Assembly: GCA_026705105.1 (NCBI GenBank)
Contig: JAPPBK010000095.1
Coordinates: forward strand, 1 to 7,129
Reading direction: 5' to 3'
DNA length: 7,129 bases
Source: Chloroflexota bacterium
GTDB lineage: Bacteria; Chloroflexota; Dehalococcoidia; Bin125
A program made the translations under genes and the position numbers. The notes under the pieces were generated by a model that saw nothing but the letters and a program-made list of their open reading frames with translations, had not been told where the DNA came from and did no database searches. Within the stretch, counting starts at the first letter, position 1, and each line of letters opens with the position of its first letter. Positions 1 through 7,129 of this stretch are shown one piece after another.

Positions 1-120
1 GTGAGTCTTGCCTGAACCTGGGCCAGCGATGACCAGCAGAGGGCCAGCGAGATGCCCGATTATGTTGCGCTGAACCTCGTTGAGCTCCGGGTAGCGTTCA
101 AGAATGGCGGGAGCGATCAT
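1..120 (-). CDS. UvrD/Rep-like SF1A DNA helicase, N-terminal 40 residues only (runs off left edge)
   Basis: Reading the minus strand from the ATG at 120-118 gives 40 open codons to the window edge. Residues 12-22 (PELNEVQRNII region) match the Q-motif segment that precedes the P-loop in UvrD/Rep/PcrA helicases, and residues 33-39 read GPGSGKT, a Walker A motif preceded by the hydrophobic LLVIA strand typical of SF1A. The family translocates 3'-5' on single-stranded DNA using ATP. No in-frame ATG or GTG lies between the preceding gene's stop at 206 and this ATG, which supports the start, although I see no strong Shine-Dalgarno. The 85-nt gap behind the nuclease-helicase shows no clear hairpin terminator, so co-transcription is likely. 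Whether the product is a stand-alone helicase, a GajB-like defence helicase or a helicase fused to a nuclease cannot be decided from 40 residues. Confidence 0.82.
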   Translation of the reverse strand, partial: MIAPAILERYPELNEVQRNIIGHLAGPLLVIAGPGSGKTH

Positions 121-205
121 GCGAGAAGGCCTAGCGCGACTGGCGGCGCGCGAAGGCCACCGACGGAAAGAAGCGTGCGGCTGATTCGAGTAACCCGAGC
201 AATGG

Positions 206-3200
206 TCAGTGCCACCGAAACGTCCCTGGGACCGTTCGCACCGTTGTATCGTCCACGTGGCCTAGGTCCATCGGGCATGAGTTGCTGCAGAACATCTCCA
301 CGTATTGTTTCAAGAGGCGCGACTCCCGCAGCACATCCGTATCGTGAGCGAGGTGAGCAATAACCTCCTGGGACACGAGCACGATGAGTTTCGCCCTAGC
401 CCTCGAGGCGATGACGTTGAAGCGGTTGAGACTCATCAGAAATTCCTCTTCCTCGGCGATTTGGTCCGGATCCCCAAGCGTGTAGGATGCGATGATGACA
501 TCCCGTTGCTGGCCCTGGAAACGCTCAACCGTATCAACCGCGCCCCTTATCCAGTCCGCCACTCGTCCGGTCGCGTTAAGGACTTGTTGCAGCCGCGTCA
601 CGATAAGGCCCTGTTGAGCGCGGTGGGGTGTGACTACTCCAACAGCCTCGCGCCAGAAGTCGATTGTCTCGTACGGCATGACACTCGGCGGATGGGGCGA
701 ACCCGTGATGGGATCGTTCTCGTTTCTCAACCGCGAGGCGGCGCGCCCCTGAAGCAGGAAGAGTAGCGCGGCCACAGCGTCGGCTTCGAAGTCGTTGCGC
801 TGGCTGCTACGCCCGTCGTCGTAAACAAAGCAGACAGCTGGCTGGTCGGGGTCGAGCAGGGTCGCCCAATCCGGTGTCCAGAAGAGTGCGTCCGGCCAGT
901 CGGCAGGTTGGGCCACGGGGATGGGAGACAGCAGTTCCACGCGCATTTGTGGCGAGTTGCTACTCAGAGACGCTTCGTAGCCTGCATGGCGCGCGAAAGC
1001 GACGATTGTGTCGTTTGAACGGTAGTTCACCCCAAGCGCGCTTTCTGGTACTTGGTGGAACTGGCGCCAGAACGAGTAGACCGATCCGACCAATTCCTCC
1101 AGGCCCTTGGGCGGTTCGGCTTGGTGAATCGGCGGCAACTGGAGGGGATCGCCCGCCAGTACCATAGCGCCATCGCTGGCGATCGCGCTGATCGGAAGGA
1201 TGGAGTGCGCCACGTCCATCTGCGAGGCTTCATCGATCACGATAAGGTCGAACCACTCTGCCTGGGCGGGGCCGTCGTTGCAGGTCAGAAGGTTGTGAGT
1301 CTGTTGGGGGGTGGCGCCAACCACGAGGAGATGATCAGCGGGATCCTGGAGGCGGCCGCGAAGGTTCTCGATTTCTTGTGATGGGTTTCTGCGGTTAAGC
1401 TCAAGGTCGATCGCCGGCGCGATGTTCCCTGGGGCAGCCTGGAAACCGGATCGTATCCGGAACACTTCGCAGCCTCCCGGCAGGAGAGCCGCAATGTCCC
1501 GCGCGACCTCCGAGAGGACGTTGTCGATTGCAGTGTAGGTGAACGCCGAGAAGAGAACACGCAAGGGCCGCCCGTTCTGCTGGGCATCCAGCACTGCCCC
1601 AAGGATAATCGCCCGTACGGTGGTGCTTTTACCCGTTCCGGGAGGTCCCCAGACGAGCCACGCCCTATGGCTCAGGGCATCCTGCCAAGCTCGCCACTGT
1701 GTGGGATTCAGCGCTCTGCCCTGCGAGCGCAACCTGTCATCAACATCAGGCCGAACTTCACGGAGGCTTCTCTCGACCCGCACGTTGGCCATCGCCCGGA
1801 CGTTCCACAGGTAGTCGGCGGAGGGCGTATGCGCCGTAGCGCGCGCTCCGCGTGTCGTATGACCGGTGGCACGACGTACAATCGGATTCGGGTCATTCCT
1901 AGCAATGGGTGGATTCCCGATCGCCTGTAGCGTGGAGAGGAGCTTCGCTGTAAAGAAGTCCCGATGCACCGGATCGAGGATGACGTCTTGGCTCAGATCC
2001 ACAACCCCCGCCGTCTCGAGCGCATCGAGAATCGTCGGCCAACGAGCGTCGGCGTCCACGGCGATGAGTCGTTGGTTGCGGTCAAGCCCGGCGATCGTCA
2101 CCCCCAAGAGGTCCTCCATTCGCGCATGCCAATAGTAGTTACGGAATCGCGTTTGCAACCGCTGCTCCAAGGGAGTTTGGCGGACGACCGAGGACACTGT
2201 TCGGTCAAGAAACCCGCCGATTCCGTCAGGAGTCAGCGCGCACGCGAAATCACCAACCTTCGCCTTAACGTCCCTCGAATCGGCGTTCAACTCATACACG
2301 CGCCGACCTGGCCGTGGGTCTAGGCCGAGCTGGTCAAGAGCTGTCTGTTCTGCAGCGCCGGTCAACCGCACGGGAAGACGTGCACTTCGGAAGCGAGCGG
2401 ATCGCTCGTGTGGCGGCATCGCTCGCACTTGGTGAATGTCAAGCTCCTCCAGGGCGTTGTTGAGACGAGCGAAGGCGTACCAGAGCTGTCCATCGATGCT
2501 TATGCGGAGTTGCCGTACGGGGGCACCGAGGTTGATTGAGGGAGCCGTGTGACTCAGATCCTCGCGGAGGTCGGCTTCGAGGCGTTTCGTGACGGCCTCC
2601 AAGGCACGGAGTCGCTTGCGTACGGTCTCGGCGTAGACCGCCATATGCTGCTGCCAGTGACGCGGTGCCGTAACTTTGGCCCAAATCTCATGCGCTCGCT
2701 CAGATGGAATCTGGTCGCTCAGAGGAGTTCTAAAGAGCGGGTGGATGCTGAACTGTGCCACTTCCGCCGGAAGACGCTCGTCGTGGTAAGCGCGTGCGAG
2801 GTCGATCAAACTGTAGTAGTGCTCAACAGGAGCAGCCACCAGACCCCTTACGACGTTCCGGACGATGGTGACCGGCGCGCGCTGCGTGACCAAATCTGGA
2901 TTCGGCAGGAGTTCCTCCGGCGGAAATAGCCACGCGAGGTAGTTGATCGTCGGATGGTCCAGAATGGCTTCGAGATGCCGACCGATTACGCGAGCGAGGT
3001 GGTTGTACTGGAGCGAGTCCCACACATAGAACTGTACCGTGGTTCGGTAATCTCCTCGCCCGGTTGGAGTCAGATGCCCAAGGGCTGGGTCTGCGAGGAT
3101 CTGCTCGTCCTGTTGTTGACACCAGTCGAGGATGTTGTGGATCTCGTGGAGGAAGGCTAACAACTCGCGCCGCTCCGCGCGAATGTCGCGATCGACGACG

Positions 3201-4609
3201 ATCCATGTGTCGGCTGACGCGCCGCCGGATTCATTCGGAGGCCAAGCTCGATTCCGCCTTTGTGTCGTGAGGGGTGACTCGAAAGCCCGCGGCTCATACC
3301 AGAACGCCCGCAACCCAAACGCCACCGTGATGGCACTGCCGATGTCAAAATCCGCCGAGAGATACACATGGAGGTCGGCCCACCGAGGCATGCCCGCGGA
3401 CGTACCGCAGTCCGGCGGAATGGCGGCCCGCCCGGTATGGAGCGAAGCGGCTCTCCCGGCAACGACGGTGCGAGTGGCGCGGAGAACTTGGTGCCTGTCA
3501 AACACGGGGTTGGTGTGCTCAAGTTCGGCCAGCTCTGCTACCTGCGATACGCCCGCCTGCTGGAGACTCAGCCGCGCCCCCTGCGACATGAACGCTACAC
3601 GGCTTACGTGATCCTCTCCTTCGGCCGTCGGTAGACAGTGGTCAGGGTGAGGCGCGACGTGCGGGTCCGATGGGCTCGCGGGACGCGGCTCACCAAGATA
3701 CTCGCAGAACGAACAACGGTTATCCACATGCCATTCAAGCGAGCGCCACGGTTGACCCAACGCATGAGGAACGTCAACCTGGAGGAAACGTCGGATGCGG
3801 AGGGCAAACACTTCGAAGGGAATGACTTCCAGATCTTCCTGCATCGCTTCCCAAAGCTGGTCTACCGTTGGAGTCTCCCCCTGTCGAGCTTGGCTTCTGC
3901 CGAAACGGAGCAGATTGGATGCATCGTGTGAACCGGGCCACACGGCCCCGTCGGGGACAACCACGTAACTCTGGTTTAGGCCTTGGTCAGCCAGCCAACC
4001 GGCTAGGGCCATGCTGTAGTAGGCGACCTCCGCGAAGTACGCGGGAGACGCCTCGGCCGTCATCTTGATCTCGATCACGCGTAGCTGGTGCCGAATGTCA
4101 TCTGCGGGCAACTCGTGAAGCGTGCCATCAGGAGCTACAAAACGCGAAGAGGTTCCTGGAGGTAGAATCGCGATGATGTCCGGTCGCAGATCGGCATTCT
4201 CGATGTCGAACGGAGCACCGTCTCCTGGAATCCCAAGCGCTGCTTGAAACGCCGCACCAACCGAATATTCTGCCTCTACCATGAAGCAGGTGGGATTCGC
4301 ACGAGTAATGGCTTGTTCGAGCGGCATAGCCCGATAGCGCGTCTGGTTCGACGGTGTGGTATACGCCGCGCCGATGACCGCGTCGTCCCCGAATGTCTGG
4401 GTCAAATCATCGAGCTTCTCTGCCTCCCACTCCTCCCCGGCCTGCTGGATTTGCCGCAAACCAGGACGCGGAGATTGGGGGTACGGCATCCCGAGTGTGT
4501 CACGATCGGGCCGGTAGGTTTGATTGTCCGGGTAGAGGTTTAGCGCGAGCTGCCGGAGGCAGTTCGTCCGGATGAACTGACCTAGCGCCTGTTTGCTGAC
4601 TTGGGGCAT
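206..4609 (-). CDS. Fused Cas4/RecB-like Fe-S nuclease and SF1B (Upf1/Dna2-type) helicase, TM0106-like architecture
   Basis: This 1467-residue protein probably unwinds and cuts DNA. Residues 1-330 look like a Cas4/RecB-type PD-(D/E)XK nuclease: D144 in RPDII, E180-x-K182 in IEIK, then a helix with YYSMALAGW at 197-205. C17 plus C299, C302 and C325 have the one-plus-three spacing of the 4Fe-4S clusters in Cas4, AddB and Dna2. Residues 333-365 resemble a helix-hairpin-helix (QQAGVSQVAELAEL). Residues 405-555 resemble the RNase H-like region of TM0106-family proteins, apparently degenerate. Residues 556-960 are unassigned, with a possible coiled coil near 658-690. The helicase has a Q motif (LNPTQ, 967-971), Walker A GPPGTGKS (988-995), DEAS (1126-1129), GDPLQLPP (1153-1160), NYRSND (1195-1200), VERFQGQQRD (1361-1370) and NRFNVIASRARAKL (1395-1408), all intact. 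The ATG start is fixed by AAGGAG five bases upstream. The gene overlaps the methylase by 28 nt. The family assignment is by motif recognition; a role in phage defence is inferred. Confidence 0.93.
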   Translation of the reverse strand: MPQVSKQALGQFIRTNCLRQLALNLYPDNQTYRPDRDTLGMPYPQSPRPGLRQIQQAGEEWEAEKLDDLTQTFGDDAVIGAAYTTPSNQTRYRAMPLEQAITRANPTCFMVEAEYSVGAAFQAALGIPGDGAPFDIENADLRPDIIAILPPGTSSRFVAPDGTLHELPADDIRHQLRVIEIKMTAEASPAYFAEVAYYSMALAGWLADQGLNQSYVVVPDGAVWPGSHDASNLLRFGRSQARQGETPTVDQLWEAMQEDLEVIPFEVFALRIRRFLQVDVPHALGQPWRSLEWHVDNRCSFCEYLGEPRPASPSDPHVAPHPDHCLPTAEGEDHVSRVAFMSQGARLSLQQAGVSQVAELAELEHTNPVFDRHQVLRATRTVVAGRAASLHTGRAAIPPDCGTSAGMPRWADLHVYLSADFDIGSAITVAFGLRAFWYEPRAFESPLTTQRRNRAWPPNESGGASADTWIVVDRDIRAERRELLAFLHEIHNILDWCQQQDEQILADPALGHLTPTGRGDYRTTVQFYVWDSLQYNHLARVIGRHLEAILDHPTINYLAWLFPPEELLPNPDLVTQRAPVTIVRNVVRGLVAAPVEHYYSLIDLARAYHDERLPAEVAQFSIHPLFRTPLSDQIPSERAHEIWAKVTAPRHWQQHMAVYAETVRKRLRALEAVTKRLEADLREDLSHTAPSINLGAPVRQLRISIDGQLWYAFARLNNALEELDIHQVRAMPPHERSARFRSARLPVRLTGAAEQTALDQLGLDPRPGRRVYELNADSRDVKAKVGDFACALTPDGIGGFLDRTVSSVVRQTPLEQRLQTRFRNYYWHARMEDLLGVTIAGLDRNQRLIAVDADARWPTILDALETAGVVDLSQDVILDPVHRDFFTAKLLSTLQAIGNPPIARNDPNPIVRRATGHTTRGARATAHTPSADYLWNVRAMANVRVERSLREVRPDVDDRLRSQGRALNPTQWRAWQDALSHRAWLVWGPPGTGKSTTVRAIILGAVLDAQQNGRPLRVLFSAFTYTAIDNVLSEVARDIAALLPGGCEVFRIRSGFQAAPGNIAPAIDLELNRRNPSQEIENLRGRLQDPADHLLVVGATPQQTHNLLTCNDGPAQAEWFDLIVIDEASQMDVAHSILPISAIASDGAMVLAGDPLQLPPIHQAEPPKGLEELVGSVYSFWRQFHQVPESALGVNYRSNDTIVAFARHAGYEASLSSNSPQMRVELLSPIPVAQPADWPDALFWTPDWATLLDPDQPAVCFVYDDGRSSQRNDFEADAVAALLFLLQGRAASRLRNENDPITGSPHPPSVMPYETIDFWREAVGVVTPHRAQQGLIVTRLQQVLNATGRVADWIRGAVDTVERFQGQQRDVIIASYTLGDPDQIAEEEEFLMSLNRFNVIASRARAKLIVLVSQEVIAHLAHDTDVLRESRLLKQYVEMFCSNSCPMDLGHVDDTTVRTVPGTFRWH

Positions 4610-6747
4610 GAGTTCTCCTTCGTTAGCGAAGAGGTCGCACTGAGGAGGTCGTGCAGGCGAAGCCCTCTGGAATCCGGCTCATCCTTGAGAAGCCCGAGAG
4701 CAACTGCTACTAAACCTGCCCGGCTCAGCGCAAGCTGGTCGACCTCAGTGAAGGCAAGCTGCGCGCCCTCTAGCATACTGGTCCACTTCGCGACCAAACT
4801 CTTTACGTGTAACCTACCGGCCTCGTCAACACGGAGATCGTCGCGGTCTCTTAGCTTTCCCTTTCGCAGAACGAAGATTGCATCCCAAAGTCCCGTACCC
4901 TTGTGAGCGTGTAGGCCAACACCGGCTTCCCCGGGAGCGGGGAGAACCTGAGTGACGCGGAACGCGGACCTAGCCAGCGCAAGAGCGAGAGCGGACCAAG
5001 CCTCGGGCACGCTATGACGGAAACTAAACACGAGAAGGCCATCGGCCTTCAACACCCGTGCTACCTCGCGAAAGGCATCGGAGAGTCCGTCCGTAAACCG
5101 TGTCGTGGCATCGTCGTTTTTCCGCCGAGCAATCAGACTCTTCCGGAGGATACGGTCACGACTATCCAGCTCATCTACTACACCGACGAGCTGCATCCAC
5201 GGCAGGAAGAACTCGGCGAGCTCAGAGTAAGCAATGTTATCGAAATAGGGCGGATCGGTCAGCACCATGTCTACGGTATCGTCCGCGACGAAGGACAGGT
5301 CCTGGGCGGTTCCACAGACAATGGACGGAGGCTTGCGCGAGCGCCGTGGCGCAACCGGTCGAAAGCCGCCGGCCTCAACCGGCTCCCTTGGCCGCCGAGC
5401 GAACGCCGCTGCGCGCATGAGTTTCCTCACGGTGTTCGGATATGTGCCACGGCCTGTACCATCGCACCAGGGATTCAGTTCAACAGGTCTTGGGACGTGA
5501 CGGAACGCGCGAATACTGAACAGCGGCGTCAAGCGTCGCCAACCTGCCGCATAGGCGGTCATCATGCAGTTCGTCGTCAGGTGGTCGCTGAAGGCCACAG
5601 CCAGAGCGCGGCGAGCAGGTTCATCGAAGCTCGGGATCGCTTCGGCGAGTAAGGAGAGGTGCAGGAGTTGGCGGTCATTGTAGAGATCCGTCCACTGCCG
5701 ATACCCGTAGTCGAGAAGGCGCGAGTCAACCCGATCGTGCTTTGCGATAGCTGCCGAATGGAAAGTCTCTGGGTGGGACTCCCTACGTTGGTTGCATAGC
5801 TCGCTTGCCTCTCTGTAGAGGGCGGTGTCTGATTCTTGTGCTCGGACGATTCGTCGCTTCGCTATTGGTACAGGACGACGGCCACCCTCCGTATCAAGGA
5901 TCTCCAAGGCGAATAGTTCCCATTGTGGGGGAGAACCGGACGTCCTCCCAACATCGATCAGTGCTTGACGATGTTTGCACTCCGGGCAGGTCGCCTTGCC
6001 GTAAGCTACCGCGCCTGCGTTGAGCCGCGTCCACGCACTACATTCAGAACACTTGAATCGTTTTTTTCCCGAGGGTCGCCGAGCAATGTCACCGCACGTC
6101 TTACAAACCGCCCACTGGGTCCCGTTGGTCTCGGCGAGCACGTACGTTGGATGCGCCTGAAAGCGATACCCGCAGTCTTGGCAGTCCACGACTTGCACCC
6201 AAAAATAGTGAGGAACCGTGTGCTCGACGCCGGCCGGATCACGGCGGGTGTACAGCGGTCTGAGAGAGGCGCCGACCGACTTCTGAAGCTTCTCGAGGGG
6301 AGCTTGAAGGTCCCGAACGTGTTCCAGCCCCAACTCGAATTCCGTCACGGCACATGCAACCGGATCTACATCGACGCCGATCACAGTTCCACCTAGCCGA
6401 CGGGCTTCCACGACGGAAGTTCCCCCACCGACGAACGGATCGAGTATGGTGAGTCCACGCAGGTCGGAGGAGTTGTAGTAGGCACCCCAGAAGTCGTCAT
6501 CGGGATCAGAGGTACCACCAACGAGGAGTGCACGAAAAACACAACCCAATCGCCGGGCAAACCACTTGTGTGCCGTGTAGATGGGCCGCGGTCTGCGTCC
6601 CTCGCGAACAGCGAACGCCGCCAGCTCCCTGGCGGGAAACTGTCCCGATTCCAGAAGCGACGGGTTAGGAAGTGCACCATGCTGCTCGGGCAGCGACGGG
6701 CGTTGATTGCCGACACACACTGATCGAGTGGCTAGAACCGTCGACAC
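4582..6747 (-). CDS. Zn-ribbon DNA methyltransferase, COG1743/DUF1156-like, probably N6-adenine
   Basis: The 721-residue protein should transfer a methyl group from S-adenosylmethionine to DNA. Residues 56-75 (IYTAHKWFARR and following) match the conserved N-terminal stretch before motif I in COG1743-type methylases. Motif I is DPFVGGGT at 103-110, followed by the acidic ribose-binding region VIGVDVDPVA at 122-131. Four CxxC pairs (C189/C192, C215/C218, C233/C236, C254/C257) can form two zinc ribbons, plausibly for DNA recognition. Motif IV is DPPY at 498-501 (TDPPYFDNIAYSEL); the Asp favours adenine-N6 over cytosine-N4. A late strand, GLLVFSFRH at 570-578, completes the fold. The GTG start at 6747 has GGGGG about five bases upstream and overlaps the regulator gene by 16 nt; a GTG at codon 10 is an alternative, since the conserved region begins only near residue 30. 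No restriction domain is present in this protein; the adjacent nuclease-helicase is the likely partner. Confidence 0.92.
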   Translation of the reverse strand: MSTVLATRSVCVGNQRPSLPEQHGALPNPSLLESGQFPARELAAFAVREGRRPRPIYTAHKWFARRLGCVFRALLVGGTSDPDDDFWGAYYNSSDLRGLTILDPFVGGGTSVVEARRLGGTVIGVDVDPVACAVTEFELGLEHVRDLQAPLEKLQKSVGASLRPLYTRRDPAGVEHTVPHYFWVQVVDCQDCGYRFQAHPTYVLAETNGTQWAVCKTCGDIARRPSGKKRFKCSECSAWTRLNAGAVAYGKATCPECKHRQALIDVGRTSGSPPQWELFALEILDTEGGRRPVPIAKRRIVRAQESDTALYREASELCNQRRESHPETFHSAAIAKHDRVDSRLLDYGYRQWTDLYNDRQLLHLSLLAEAIPSFDEPARRALAVAFSDHLTTNCMMTAYAAGWRRLTPLFSIRAFRHVPRPVELNPWCDGTGRGTYPNTVRKLMRAAAFARRPREPVEAGGFRPVAPRRSRKPPSIVCGTAQDLSFVADDTVDMVLTDPPYFDNIAYSELAEFFLPWMQLVGVVDELDSRDRILRKSLIARRKNDDATTRFTDGLSDAFREVARVLKADGLLVFSFRHSVPEAWSALALALARSAFRVTQVLPAPGEAGVGLHAHKGTGLWDAIFVLRKGKLRDRDDLRVDEAGRLHVKSLVAKWTSMLEGAQLAFTEVDQLALSRAGLVAVALGLLKDEPDSRGLRLHDLLSATSSLTKENSCPKSANRR
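4615..4620 (-). promoter_or_regulatory. Strong Shine-Dalgarno for the nuclease-helicase
   Basis: The minus strand reads AAGGAG, then a five-base spacer, then ATG at 4609-4607. The site lies inside the last codons of the upstream methylase, so the ribosome terminating there is positioned to re-initiate. It decides the start codon of the 1467-residue protein. Confidence 0.8.
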
Positions 6748-7105
6748 GGTTTCCCCCGTGGCAGCTTCCTCACGCTGTCCTGGCTGCGTACTTCCTCCAA
6801 GAGGCCGCGCGGCCGAGTCGACCTTGCGGTCCTTCGTAGATCCGTTACACGCTCGCTTGGTGCGTCCATGAAGCCCGACAGCGTTAGGTCGAGAGCACTC
6901 GCGAACTTCCTCGCCCCCTCGACGGTGAGGCGTGCCTCCTCCCTCTCCAACCTTCGGACGTGCCTCTCCGATAGCCCCAAATCTCCCGTCGATGATCTCT
7001 CATGTCGAAGAGAGCCAGCGACACGTTTGGTATCTGGTACCGGCGGATCTCCTCAGCAGCCACGTACGTCGGATCCACTGCCTGCAACATCTGAGACCGA
7101 CCCAT
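6732..7105 (-). pseudogene. XRE-like helix-turn-helix regulator with broken reading frame
   Basis: The downstream half, 6980-6732, encodes GLSERHVRRLEREEARLTVE followed by a helix ending in ASALDLTLSGF. This is the recognition helix and C-terminal helices of a Cro/C1 (XRE)-type DNA-binding domain. Its frame has no ATG or GTG after an in-frame stop near 7053; only a TTG at 6980-6978 could start it, which would delete the first half of the fold. The preceding stretch, ATG at 7105 onward (MGRSQMLQAVDPTYVAAEEI and beyond), is open in the next frame. One additional G in the run at 6975-6978 would join them as ...REIWGLSERHVRRLE..., about 124 residues, a normal size for such regulators. The stretch before GLSERHV does not closely match a standard helix 2, so a second lesion or an unusual fold is possible. 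The gene overlaps the methylase start by 16 nt, as expected of an autoregulator or controller protein. The upstream frame stays open to the window edge, so the true start is uncertain. Confidence 0.55.
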
Positions 7106-7129
7106 ATGCACGTCCCGGTCGGGCCGATG

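Noticed and set aside
121..205. Possible terminator between the nuclease-helicase and the UvrD-like gene
   Set aside because: I see no stable GC stem followed by a T-run; the short repeats there (GAAGGCC at 125-131 and 152-158) are direct, not inverted, and seven bases is weak.
305..766. Plus-strand open frame of 153 codons opposite the helicase motif V/VI region
   Set aside because: It is the antisense of strongly conserved helicase motifs and contains no domain of its own.
5014..5652. 212-codon open frame on the plus strand opposite the methylase
   Set aside because: It is antisense to a methylase with clear conserved motifs, including the DPPY region, and its translation shows no recognisable domain. 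It is a by-product of GC-rich codon usage.
1..6747. Assignment to BREX, DISARM, Druantia, Hachiman, Gabija or Zorya
   Set aside because: None of the diagnostic partners of those systems (PglZ, BrxC, DrmA/DrmB, HamA, TOPRIM-ATPase, ZorA/ZorB) is visible. The left neighbour is incomplete, so a known type is not excluded, only unsupported.
1..7129. CRISPR array, tRNA/rRNA genes, insertion sequences or attachment sites
   Set aside because: No regularly spaced repeats, no cloverleaf-like or rRNA-like segments and no transposase motifs or terminal inverted repeats were found; nearly all bases are coding.
7106..7129. Promoter for the operon at the right edge
   Set aside because: The frame upstream of the regulator ATG is open to the window edge and no convincing -35/-10 pair is visible, so the promoter probably lies outside.

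Overview
The window is a tightly packed bacterial (or possibly archaeal) operon read entirely on the minus strand. Base composition is moderately GC-rich by eye, and minus-strand starts include GTG. Nothing in the sequence fixes the species. A GC-rich environmental lineage such as Chloroflexota, Actinomycetota or Proteobacteria is a guess only.

In transcription order (right to left) the layout is as follows. (1) 7105-6732 holds a small helix-turn-helix regulator whose reading frame is broken; one extra G in the run at 6975-6978 would join the two halves into about 124 residues. (2) 6747-4582 is a 721-residue DNA methyltransferase with a DPFVGGGT SAM-binding motif, four CxxC zinc-ligand pairs and a DPPY catalytic motif, resembling COG1743/DUF1156-type adenine methylases. 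(3) 4609-206 is a 1467-residue fusion: a Cas4/RecB-like PD-(D/E)XK nuclease with a likely 4Fe-4S cysteine set, a helix-hairpin-helix-like element, a degenerate RNase H-like region, about 400 unassigned residues, and a complete SF1B (Upf1/Dna2-type) helicase. (4) 120-1 is the start of another gene, with a UvrD/Rep-type Walker A motif at residues 33-39; it runs off the left edge.

The regulator overlaps the methylase by 16 nt, the methylase overlaps the nuclease-helicase by 28 nt, and the last gene follows after 85 nt. These spacings point to one co-transcribed unit. A modification enzyme, a nuclease-helicase and a second helicase under a small regulator look like a multigene restriction-modification-like phage-defence island. 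The methylase would mark self DNA and the two motor proteins would process unmarked DNA. The combination does not match BREX, DISARM, Druantia, Hachiman, Gabija or Zorya from what is visible. The operon continues beyond the left edge, so the full gene set is unknown. No RNA genes, CRISPR array, insertion sequence or convincing terminator were found.
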